From Irregularibacter muris (lineage in GTDB: Bacteria; Bacillota; Clostridia; Eubacteriales; Garciellaceae), in NCBI RefSeq assembly GCF_024622505.1, contig NZ_JANKAS010000009.1, positions 1 through 52,161 on the forward strand: a DNA stretch of 52,161 nucleotides. Direction: 5' to 3'. Positions 25,769-33,475 of this stretch are shown in pieces. Each line of letters begins with the position of its first letter. Within the stretch, counting starts at the first letter, position 1. A model generated the notes under the pieces. The model had not been told where the DNA came from and ran no database searches. It was given only the letters and a program-made list of their open reading frames with translations. The position numbers and the translations under genes are program-made.

Positions 25769-26803
25769 TTATTCTTGGGAAGCAAGATACTCTTCAACTA
25801 ATGTTCTAACATCTGGGTCTAATGTCTTAACCGCTTCATCAATACCCGCTCTTGCAGCCTTTTTCCATTCTTTCTTATCAATTTCTATAAATTTTACACC
25901 TGCCGCCTTTAATTCTTCTACAATTTTTGCCTCTTGTTCATCCAGTTGGGCATCTCCCCATTCAGTACATTCCTTTGCAGTATCCATTAGCAACTTCTGC
26001 AAATCTTCTGGAAGGCTATTATAAAAATCCTTGTTAATCGTCCATTTAAAGATTCCACTAATGTGATCTGTCAGAACAATGTTTTTATTTACTTCATAGA
26101 ACTTATTTGTATAAATAAGTTCATAAGGATTCTCCTGTCCATCTACTATGCCAGTCTGTAATGCACTATAAACCTCGTTCAAGTTAATTGGTGTAGGATT
26201 AGCGCCTAATCCTTTCCATACCGTTACCCATGAGGAAATTTCAGGAATCCTAACTTTTAATCCGGCAACATCTGCTGGTGTTTTAACCTCTTTACTGGTA
26301 GTTAATTTTCTAGTCCCACGACTTTGAACGGTTACTACCATTTGATTTCCTCTTTCTTCTACAGCATCATTAATCAATTCTCCTATTTTACTATTCCATA
26401 CAGCATATACATCTTCTAAATCCTCATAAAGGAAAGGAATAATCGTAGGATCAAATTCACTGGCAAGCTGTCCGGTTAGATTATCTCCAAAAAGCCCCAT
26501 CTGAATTTCACCCGTTTTAATCTGTTCTAGATTTTCAAGTTCGGTACCCAAAGATCCATTAGGAAAAAGGTTAACCTTAAATGCGCCCTCAGAACGTTCC
26601 TCCAGTAACTCTTTAAACCTTTCCAGTGTAAAGTTTTCATTAGAACCTTTACTTGTATGAATACCAATATTGATTTCGTAAGTTTTTCCATCCCCTTGTC
26701 CTTTACCTACTGCATTCCCATCTGCTTTGCTTGTCCCACAGCCAGTCATTAGAGTAGCAACTATAGTCATAATTACCAGAATACTTAATGCTCTCTTTCC
26801 CAT
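25769..26803 (-). CDS. dctP: TRAP transporter solute-binding lipoprotein (DctP)
   Basis: The extracellular binding protein of the TRAP system, 344 aa, anchored as a lipoprotein. The ATG at 26803 (MGKRALSILVIMTIVATLMTGC) is chosen because it begins a signal peptide ending in the lipobox LMTGC (Cys22) and has AAGGGGGA upstream. The open frame continues to 26920, but that extension is hydrophilic and has no ribosome site. The family motif VQSRGTRKLTTSKEVKTPADVAGLKVRIPE supplies the carboxylate-binding Arg. It is first in operon B. A near-consensus promoter lies far upstream at 27365-27393, which would give a leader of about 550 nt. Confidence 0.94.
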   Translation of the reverse strand: MGKRALSILVIMTIVATLMTGCGTSKADGNAVGKGQGDGKTYEINIGIHTSKGSNENFTLERFKELLEERSEGAFKVNLFPNGSLGTELENLEQIKTGEIQMGLFGDNLTGQLASEFDPTIIPFLYEDLEDVYAVWNSKIGELINDAVEERGNQMVVTVQSRGTRKLTTSKEVKTPADVAGLKVRIPEISSWVTVWKGLGANPTPINLNEVYSALQTGIVDGQENPYELIYTNKFYEVNKNIVLTDHISGIFKWTINKDFYNSLPEDLQKLLMDTAKECTEWGDAQLDEQEAKIVEELKAAGVKFIEIDKKEWKKAARAGIDEAVKTLDPDVRTLVEEYLASQE

Positions 26804-27907
26804 AACATTTCCCCCTTTTATCATACTTTTGCATAGCTTTTTCCCTTTATAATTCTTGCCTTTATGAAGCAGTGGAACCCATTTCCTCTGATTCATAATA
26901 CCGCTGTTCCCCAGACACATACTAGAACTACATAAAATTCTTAAAGCCTGATTTTTTATAGCAGTTTTTTTAATTCTTATGTCTATGCAAATAAATACCT
27001 AATATGAAAAAAACTGTTTCCCTCTTCGCCCCCTTTAATATATTTTTATTATGCTAGAAATGTTATTAATTCCTGGAAAACTCCTTAAAATCAAAAGTTA
27101 ATCTTAAGAACTTGGATTTATATTCTATCCACTGTTTCAAAGTTTAGGTATGTAGAATACACAAATGAAAGGTTATGCCTTACCGAATAAAAAGCTTTTA
27201 TACTCAAGATTACCTTTACTGGATATCCTCCTTTTCCAATTAGAAAATCAATAACATCTCAACATAGCCCATTATCCCCTCTTAGCATTTCGAACTTCCC
27301 CTATTTCACAAAGCCATTTCATTCCTATATACGAATTACGTTCACATTTACAAATATCGATTATATTTTAACATCTGATGATAACGATGTCAACAGGAAT
27401 CCAAAACATTCAGAAATCTTTCTTTAAGTAAAAATTTCCTTTACTTTCTCTACTCACCTCTTTCTTTTAACTTCTATTAAGATTTTTCATAAACTATATT
27501 CTTGCAAAATTTTCATAAATATTTTATATTTGCATTACCATGAATGGATAAAATAGATTATTTAGTAGGCAATCTTATCGTAATAATGCACTGAAACTAA
27601 CCTTTCATTTCTTTTATTGACATAATATAAGTTTCATTATAATCTTGTACTTATAAGCTCATTTATTTCTACTAGATAATTTTTAAAATTCTCCCCATAA
27701 TATTAAGAATTTCATTAGTTCAACTAGCTGATTAGAAAGTTACAGAAAGTTGCACTATATTCTATAATTTATTTGAGTAATATTTTTATATAATACTTTT
27801 TATTTCAAAATCTAATTTGGAATAATTTAAAATAAGAATATATTGAAATTAATAGAAAGGAAGAAAGACAATGATCCTACTTAAATTTTATTATCTGGGG
27901 TGGTTAT
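26804..27907. other. 1.1-kb intergenic region between dctP and the broken iclR
   Basis: No gene is credible on either strand; the sequence is very AT-rich. It contains the candidate operon B promoter and operator at 27365-27393. No riboswitch or tRNA was recognised in the long stretch between that promoter and dctP. Confidence 0.5.
27365..27393 (-). promoter_or_regulatory. Candidate operon B promoter with GntR half-site
   Basis: A perfect -35 TTGACA (27388-27393), a 17-nt spacer and -10 TAAAAT (27365-27370) on the minus strand. The -35 overlaps TGACATCGTTA (27382-27392, minus strand), which is identical to 17031-17041 at the operon A operator. Nearby ACATC and GATGT repeats form an imperfect dyad. 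Confidence 0.5.
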
Positions 27908-28683
27908 ATGGAAAAAACTAACAAACCATTACATAATCCTACAATTCGGGTTATTAATATCCTTGAGGCTCTTAACGAGTATTTAAATGGACTTACCCTT
28001 AGCGAATTATCCGAAAAAATCAATTCCCCTAAAAGCACTATTTCACCAATTCTTCAAACTTTGTTAGTTAAAAATTATATAAGTCTTGATGAAAATACAT
28101 CCAAATAAAGATAGGCATAAAATCTTTTATACTTGGTTCATCTCTTTCCTCAAATTCTAGCAGCATAGACATTATAAAAGGTGAAATGAATGATATCGTA
28201 AATGTTTGTAATGAAGTGTGTCAGCTGGGCATATTAATTGATCATGATGTATTTTATTTAGCTAAGGTGGACTCCGAACAGCCTATTAACTTAGTTTCCA
28301 CTGTGGGAAGTAAATTGCCTGCGTATGCTACCGCTTTGGGGAAAGCATTGCTATCAGGACATACTAATGAGGAAATAAAAAATTATTATAAAAATAAATT
28401 GAAACCTATCACATCCCATACAATAACAAATCTTGATAAATTATTAGACCAGATAGAGAAAATAAGAAGTGAAGAAATAGCCTATGAGTGGGAGGAAGTC
28501 AATAAGGATACAGGTTGTTTAGCAACACCCCTAAGAAAAAAAGGCAGAGTTATCGCTGCGATAAGTGTGAGTTTTCCACTATATAGGATATCAGAAGAAA
28601 AATTAGATTTAATTCGAAAGGTACTTCAGGAAAAAAGAATTGTCATGGAACAATTGATTAGTCAACTGGATCTTGAATTTTAA
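27908..28683 (+). pseudogene. IclR-family transcriptional regulator, broken by a one-base frameshift
   Basis: The first frame (27908-28108) encodes 66 aa with the IclR winged helix: NPTIRVINILEALNEY, LTLSELSEKINSPKSTIS and LLVKNYISLDENTSK. It stops at TAA (28106-28108). The second frame resumes at AAG (28108-28110) as KIGIKSFILGSSLS and continues through the ligand-binding domain (YATALGKALLSG, TGCLATPLRKKGRVIAAISVS) to 28683. Adding one base to the TA at 28106-28107 restores a Tyr codon and the family's usual Y-x-(I/L)-G junction, giving about 258 aa in total. It is divergent from operon B, which it may once have controlled. A sequencing error would look the same. Confidence 0.85.
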
Positions 28684-28691
28684 AACTAAAA

Positions 28692-28745
28692 CAAAATTAG
28701 GCAGCTTAGGTAAGTAATTATACTTACCTAAGCTGCCTAATTTTG
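28692..28745. terminator. Bidirectional terminator with 25-bp perfect stem
   Basis: Arms 28692-28716 and 28721-28745 pair perfectly around the loop ATTA. The outer part of each arm is CAAAATTAG, giving a U-rich 3' end in either direction. It separates the convergent iclR remnant and ribU. Confidence 0.85.
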
Positions 28746-28774
28746 TGCTTATATTTTATCTACACCCATTCTTC

Positions 28775-29395
28775 TTATTTATGCAAAATTGGTGTTAATT
28801 TTTTATAGATCAAAGTCACCACGATAGAAATAGCCACTCCCTTTATGATGTTGAAAGGAGTTACTCCATATATAATCAAAGTCTTCAAGTCGATAATTCT
28901 TGCATTTGCTACGGTACCCATATTAACGATGGCATCTAAAGGAATACCCATAGCTTTGGAATAAAAAGGAACAACCAGATATAGATTTGTTAAAATCCCT
29001 ACAGCTGACATCACAATAGTAGCCACTATCATACCTATCATAGCATATTTTTTATTCTTGTTCATTTTGTAGATAGATCCTGCTGTAAATACAAACATTC
29101 CACCTACAATGAAATTTGAAAGCTCTCCAACTCCCGCTGTACTCGTTCCTCTCAGTACAATGTGAAGTATGTTTTTAAGTAGTTGGATAATCACCCCAGC
29201 CACAGGACCTAGGGCAAAGGAACCCAATAGTGCAGGTACATCGCTAAAATCCATTTTTAAGAATGCTGGAAAAAAAGGTACCACCATTTCAAAAAGCATA
29301 ATAATAAAAGCAATGACCGACAAAACAGAGATTTTCACCATTCTATTGGTGGCTGACAAACTTGATGATTGATTGGATAAAGTTACCTGTTTCAT
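28775..29395 (-). CDS. ribU: ECF transporter substrate-binding subunit for riboflavin (RibU)
   Basis: A 206-aa membrane protein with about five to six hydrophobic helices. It has the S-component signature FLKMDFSDVPALLGSFALGP typical of RibU. S-components capture a vitamin and work with the shared energising module EcfAA'T, which is not in this window. The FMN riboswitch directly upstream (29570-29679) fixes the substrate as riboflavin with good confidence. The ATG at 29395 follows AAAGGAGG. The stop faces the strong terminator at 28692-28745. Confidence 0.94.
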   Translation of the reverse strand: MKQVTLSNQSSSLSATNRMVKISVLSVIAFIIMLFEMVVPFFPAFLKMDFSDVPALLGSFALGPVAGVIIQLLKNILHIVLRGTSTAGVGELSNFIVGGMFVFTAGSIYKMNKNKKYAMIGMIVATIVMSAVGILTNLYLVVPFYSKAMGIPLDAIVNMGTVANARIIDLKTLIIYGVTPFNIIKGVAISIVVTLIYKKLTPILHK

Positions 29396-29511
29396 TATCT
29401 TTCCTCCTTTAGAATATTGCTTCAGGTCTAAAGGTAAAGAGTGTGTGCATCATGCCCACTTAAAGGTGATAATCCATCACCTTTTTTGATTAAAGAAAGT
29501 ACTTTCTTCAA

Positions 29512-29541
29512 TCAAAAATGCCCCTGAACTTCTTCAGGAGC
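29512..29541 (-). terminator. Riboswitch-controlled terminator ahead of ribU
   Basis: On the minus strand the stem GCTCCTGAA-GAAG-TTCAGGGGC (29520-29541) is followed by A and five T. It lies about 30 nt after the aptamer, as expected for the off-state expression platform. Two further stems follow before ribU: one around 29488-29515, and AAGGTGAT/ATCACCTT at 29462-29484. Confidence 0.65.
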
Positions 29542-29569
29542 ATACATAAATGGCATGATTAATCAATAC

Positions 29570-29679
29570 CCTCTTCCATCCAGACTTTACTGTCGGTCTT
29601 GGAGTTGCACCAAGTCAACCACTCTCGTGGCTCGCGGACTATAACCGCCGGTCGGGAATTTCACCCTGCCCTGAAGATA
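29570..29679 (-). ncRNA. FMN riboswitch (RFN element)
   Basis: Read on the minus strand, the conserved RFN core is present in order. It runs from TCTTCAGGGCAGGGTGAAAT through CCCGACCGGCGGT and AGTCCGCGAGC, then a variable arm, to TTGACTTGGTGCAACTCCAA and GACCGACAGTAAAGTCTGGA, closing with TGGAAGAG. The basal stem pairs TCTTC (29673-29677) with GAAGAG (29571-29576). FMN binding would favour the terminator at 29512-29541 and shut off riboflavin uptake. Confidence 0.97.
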
Positions 29680-29701
29680 CTTATTATTTATTTTCAAACT
29701 T

Positions 29702-29729
29702 ATTATATCACAAAAAATAAAATGTTCAA
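29702..29729 (-). promoter_or_regulatory. Promoter of the FMN riboswitch-ribU transcript
   Basis: Minus-strand -35 TTGAAC (29724-29729), 16-nt spacer and perfect -10 TATAAT (29702-29707). It lies 23 nt before the aptamer, so the aptamer starts near the 5' end of the RNA. Confidence 0.65.
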
Positions 29730-29780
29730 GTGTTTTCGTTATTTTATTGACAGAATAGTTCTTGCCATTGTTTTTTCTAG

Positions 29781-29978
29781 CTAAATCATTCCCGATACAG
29801 GTCCAATTTCTTTTAGCTGGTTAATAGGCACCCTAGTCATTTCATGGGTACATAAAATAGTCACTTGGACCTCTTGGCTTTCATGATCTATCCCTTCAAT
29901 CCATACAGAATCACCATTATAGGTAACATTGATATTTTCTAGGGAATTCATAATCTTTACTGCTCTTTCATGATCCAC
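29781..29978 (-). CDS. sspH: H-type small acid-soluble spore protein
   Basis: A 65-aa protein matching the SspH family, which is packed in endospores. It shows an R/K-A-x-x-I-M-N-S start region (ERAVKIMNSLENINVTYNG), the core SVWIEGIDHESQEVQVTI and the closing VPINQLKE. The open frame extends 27 codons upstream to 30059. However, a GTG at 29978 has GGGAGGTG 7 nt before it and begins exactly where the family does, so I take it as the start. Expression in the forespore under a sporulation sigma factor is expected from the family. It is the clearest sign that the organism forms spores. Confidence 0.88.
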   Translation of the reverse strand: MDHERAVKIMNSLENINVTYNGDSVWIEGIDHESQEVQVTILCTHEMTRVPINQLKEIGPVSGMI

Positions 29979-30077
29979 TGGGATACACCTCCCTATAGGA
30001 TAGTATAAATAGGAGAGGTCATTTCTATGCATAGGAATCAAGAAAAAATTGGATTTCATTTTGTTTATCTCTTTTCC

Positions 30078-31244
30078 TTATGCTATTTCCCCACGATCAT
30101 AAACCACTTCTCCATTAATTATCGTCATCCTCACTTTACTCCTAAAATCCAAGGGATGATCTTTTATCAATACTAAATCCGCATCTTTACCTACTTCTAT
30201 ACTGCCCACACGATCCTCTATCCCTACGATTTGGGCTGGATATAAAGTAATAGCTCTCAAAGCCTCTAGCTCTTCCATTCCTTCTCGAGTGGCCAGGGCT
30301 GCACATACGGGTAAATATTGCACGGGCACAACAGGATGATCAGTAGTTAGGGCTATTCTGACTCCCTTTTTGTTTAGAACCTCTGGAGTCTTAAAGGTAA
30401 GATTATTTAATTCTATCTTGGAACGACTACTTAAAGTTGGTCCTACAATAGCATCTAAACCTTCTTCTTTGATAATGTCTGCAATTAAATGTCCCTCTGT
30501 ACAATGATCTAAGGTCATATTCACATCAAATTCCTTGGCTACTCGAATGGCTGTTAAAATATCATCGGCACGATGGGCATGGGCCTTTAAGGGAATTTCC
30601 TTATTTAATACCTTCACTAGGCTTTCCATCTTCATATCCCATTTTGGCTGATCCTTTTCACTTTCTGCCCTTTCTTTTTTCTTTGCATATTCCTTGGCTT
30701 CCATCAAGGCTTCTCTTAGCAGGGCTGCTGTAGCCATTCTTGTGACGGGACTTTTTTTCTGAGAGCTATATACTCTCTTAGGGTTTTCTCCAAAGGCACA
30801 TTTCATCGCTATGGGCTCTTTTAAAAGCATGTCCTCTACTCTTTGTCCATAGGTTTTTACTGCTGCAAATTGTCCTCCAATTACATTGGTACTCCCAGGA
30901 CCTGTAATGCAAGTGGTGATGCCATTTTCTCTGGCTTCTTGAAAACTTCTGTCCATAGGATTAATAGCATCTATAGCTCGGAGATTAGGGGTGATGGGGT
31001 GGGTCATTTCATTACCATCTTCTCCCTCAAATCCCAAACCATCTTCAAATAGTCCGATATGACAATGGGCTTCTATAAATCCCGGTAGGATATTGCCACC
31101 TTCAGCATCAATGATCTTGGCATCTAAGGGGGCCACCACATCCTGTCCTACTTCTTTGATCTTCCCCTTTTCTATTAAAATACTTCCCTCTTGGATAATC
31201 TCTCCGCTCATCGTCCAAATCTTAGCGTTGCGTATTAAAATCAT
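30078..31244 (-). CDS. Amidohydrolase-superfamily metal-dependent hydrolase
   Basis: A 388-aa TIM-barrel amidohydrolase of the imidazolonepropionase/YtcJ-like group. The metal-binding HxH is EAHCHIGL (about residues 58-65). Further barrel residues are KAHAHRADDI, LDHCTEGH and TTDHPVVP. The C-terminal strand region EVGKDADLVLIKDHPLD is typical of the superfamily. The substrate cannot be named; the group includes cyclic amide and dipeptide hydrolases. Its ATG overlaps the stop of the upstream membrane-protein gene by 4 nt (ATGA). No signal peptide is seen, so it is cytoplasmic. Confidence 0.88.
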   Translation of the reverse strand: MILIRNAKIWTMSGEIIQEGSILIEKGKIKEVGQDVVAPLDAKIIDAEGGNILPGFIEAHCHIGLFEDGLGFEGEDGNEMTHPITPNLRAIDAINPMDRSFQEARENGITTCITGPGSTNVIGGQFAAVKTYGQRVEDMLLKEPIAMKCAFGENPKRVYSSQKKSPVTRMATAALLREALMEAKEYAKKKERAESEKDQPKWDMKMESLVKVLNKEIPLKAHAHRADDILTAIRVAKEFDVNMTLDHCTEGHLIADIIKEEGLDAIVGPTLSSRSKIELNNLTFKTPEVLNKKGVRIALTTDHPVVPVQYLPVCAALATREGMEELEALRAITLYPAQIVGIEDRVGSIEVGKDADLVLIKDHPLDFRSKVRMTIINGEVVYDRGEIA

Positions 31245-32044
31245 ATGATTCCCATCCCTTCTACTTCTTGTTTTATTTCTTTTCTTAATTTTTGGGATTG
31301 TGCTCTTCTTAGAGTAAGTTCCAATTGATCTAAAGCTTTTTCTTTCTCTCCACTTTTAAAATAGGCAATGGTCTTATAATAGGGCAAGGAAACCTGTAGG
31401 ACTTTATACATAGATCGGTATACAGGTATTCTTTGTTTTTTGTAAATCTTCTTTCTCTCCTCTGCCTTTTCTATAAGTTTAATCGCTAGGTCATATTTTT
31501 CTAACTTTAAAGCCATTCGTACATGATCTACCAAAGCATTGGGGTTTTCTTCCTCCTTTAGAACCTCATGGAGATTATCTATTAAATCCTGAGGAATTTC
31601 TGTATTGTCCTCTTCCTTAGCCACCAAATATAGACTTAATAGAATACCCTTAATAATCCTTTGAAGTTTAGGTCTTATTTCTAATATTTCCTTTACATCC
31701 TCTATGGCTTGTTTTGCCTCTATTTTCCCTAACTCTACGGCAAATAAAAGCTTTTCTATTTGATAGGTCACCTGTCCTTGGGCTTTCAAGTTTTTCCTTT
31801 CATAAAATTTGTATTGCTTTTCCATCCTTTTTTCATAAACGCTATCCTTGGCATTTAATAGATATTGTAGACGAAAATATCCATAAATGTAGAGCATAGG
31901 AATGGCTAATAAATAAAGAATGGAGTCAGAAAAGAAGCTAATCACAGCAAAAATCATTCCTACAAATAAAAATCGAGAACTTAAATTATACCAAATTCCA
32001 TAGGCCAATTGATACTGCATAAATTTCCTGTCAAAAATCCTCAT
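31241..32044 (-). CDS. Membrane protein of unknown function with helical cytoplasmic domain
   Basis: A 267-aa protein I do not recognise. Two hydrophobic segments lie near residues 23-38 (FLFVGMIFAVISFF) and 42-57 (ILYLLAIPMLYIYGYF). Residues about 65-265 are charged and strongly helical, with repeated pairs such as KLEKYDLAIKLIEKAEERKKI and KSGEKEKALDQLELTLRRA that look like TPR-type repeats. The predicted form is a small membrane anchor with a cytoplasmic TPR-like scaffold. It is coupled to the downstream amidohydrolase by a 4-nt overlap. The ATG at 32044 follows AAGGAGGG. Confidence 0.7.
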   Translation of the reverse strand: MRIFDRKFMQYQLAYGIWYNLSSRFLFVGMIFAVISFFSDSILYLLAIPMLYIYGYFRLQYLLNAKDSVYEKRMEKQYKFYERKNLKAQGQVTYQIEKLLFAVELGKIEAKQAIEDVKEILEIRPKLQRIIKGILLSLYLVAKEEDNTEIPQDLIDNLHEVLKEEENPNALVDHVRMALKLEKYDLAIKLIEKAEERKKIYKKQRIPVYRSMYKVLQVSLPYYKTIAYFKSGEKEKALDQLELTLRRAQSQKLRKEIKQEVEGMGII

Positions 32045-32127
32045 TTTTTCCCTCCTTAGTTGTATTCTATCTCTTATATTAATTCTAATCTTTTATGAAT
32101 TTTCCTTCTTGTTTTTAAAGTTTCAAT

Positions 32128-32156
32128 AAAAAAACCAGGAGGCATTCCTGGTTTTT
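32128..32156 (-). terminator. Terminator of the deaminase/permease operon
   Basis: An 11-bp stem (32130-32140 with 32146-32156, CCAGGA core) with a 5-nt loop is followed on the minus strand by a run of T. It lies about 36 nt after the deaminase stop. Confidence 0.85.
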
Positions 32157-32192
32157 CAGTTAGGCTATTCACTTTTTTATATTTCCCATTGG

Positions 32193-33434
32193 CTAGAATA
32201 AAACTTGTTTTCTTTCAAAACTTCCTATGATTTTTCCTTTTTTAATTATATAGGGTCTAGATGCTCTAAGACGTAAAGCTTCTTGAACATTAGGGGCATC
32301 AATGATATTTAAATCTGCAACATTTCCTACCTCTATACCATACTTCTCCTCGGGAGCAAAAATTCTAGCAGAATTTTTTGTTAGCATATCAAATACTATT
32401 CTTGCCGTCTTAGGTGTATTGTATTGAGCCGTATATGCACAAATCAATCCATAATCTAAGGGGTCACCTGTACCATAAAGATGAAAACCATCGCAAATGG
32501 TATCTTGAGCTGTTGCCACATTAATACCCATCTCCACCATTTCCCTTATCCTTGTTACCCCTCTAGTCCTGGGTTCACTATCTACACCCATTATGGCTAA
32601 GGTTTGGGTATTGGTACAGACATTAAAATCAGCAATCCTTAATATTTCCATAACCTTTTTGGCATGGGAATGATTTTGATAAGCAATAGAAGTACAATGC
32701 CCTCCTGTCACCCTACCTTGCATTCCTTCCTCTATAGACCGTACCGCTGTGTATTCTAAAGACCGATCAAACATATCCTTAGATTGGTCCATATGCATAT
32801 CAATTAAAGCATCATATTTCTTTGCTATCTCAAATACTAATTCCACATGCTTTTTTGCATAGCCATCTAGCCATTCTGCCGCTGGCATACCTCCTACAAC
32901 ATCAGCACCCTTTTCCATTGCTTCCCACATAAGTTTTTCAGTTCCCTCATTATTAAATATGCCCTCTTGGGGAAAAGCCACAATCTGTAGGTCACAAATA
33001 TCTTTGCATTCTTCCTTGGCTAAAACTACACCTTCTAGTCCTATCAAACCTGCCATATTGTCAATATCTACGTTGGTTCTTATTTTTGTCGTTCCATAAG
33101 CAACACACTCTTTTATGGCTCTAACCGCTCTATTTTTGACATCTTCAACAGAATAATTTCTCTTTCTATCATGCATGATTTTGATAGATTCCTCTAAGGT
33201 TTCTTCTTTACTATCTCTTGCTACCAGGGATGTATAAGCCTTGTCAAAATGCATGTGGGTATTAACAAAGGTAGGGGTGGCCAACATTCCTTTTGCATCA
33301 ATGACTTGGCATCCTTCATAGTCTTTTACCTCTATATCTTTTAAGATTTTCTCATATCTGCCTTCATCATTGATAAGAATATCCATGTTTTCATCTACAT
33401 CAAGTATTTTTGTATTTTTAATTAAGAGCATCAT
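32193..33434 (-). CDS. Cytosine deaminase-like amidohydrolase (CodA family)
   Basis: A 413-aa member of the CodA branch. It has the metal motif NTHMHFDKAY (His60, His62 and the characteristic Asp-Lys). Other catalytic-region motifs are ALIDMHMDQSKD, TGGHCTS and TAQDTICDGF, the last carrying the family's metal-binding Asp. CodA proteins deaminate cytosine, isoguanine or related bases. The cytosine-enzyme His-Glu pattern of HCDE is replaced by HMDQ here, so the base may differ. It follows a nucleobase permease by 41 nt, pointing to salvage of an imported base. Two adjacent ATGs (33434 and 33431) follow AGGAGG; either could be used. Confidence 0.85.
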   Translation of the reverse strand: MMLLIKNTKILDVDENMDILINDEGRYEKILKDIEVKDYEGCQVIDAKGMLATPTFVNTHMHFDKAYTSLVARDSKEETLEESIKIMHDRKRNYSVEDVKNRAVRAIKECVAYGTTKIRTNVDIDNMAGLIGLEGVVLAKEECKDICDLQIVAFPQEGIFNNEGTEKLMWEAMEKGADVVGGMPAAEWLDGYAKKHVELVFEIAKKYDALIDMHMDQSKDMFDRSLEYTAVRSIEEGMQGRVTGGHCTSIAYQNHSHAKKVMEILRIADFNVCTNTQTLAIMGVDSEPRTRGVTRIREMVEMGINVATAQDTICDGFHLYGTGDPLDYGLICAYTAQYNTPKTARIVFDMLTKNSARIFAPEEKYGIEVGNVADLNIIDAPNVQEALRLRASRPYIIKKGKIIGSFERKQVLF

Positions 33435-33475
33435 CCTATCCTCCTGTCTTTAAATTTCATTTTCCTCAGTATTCT

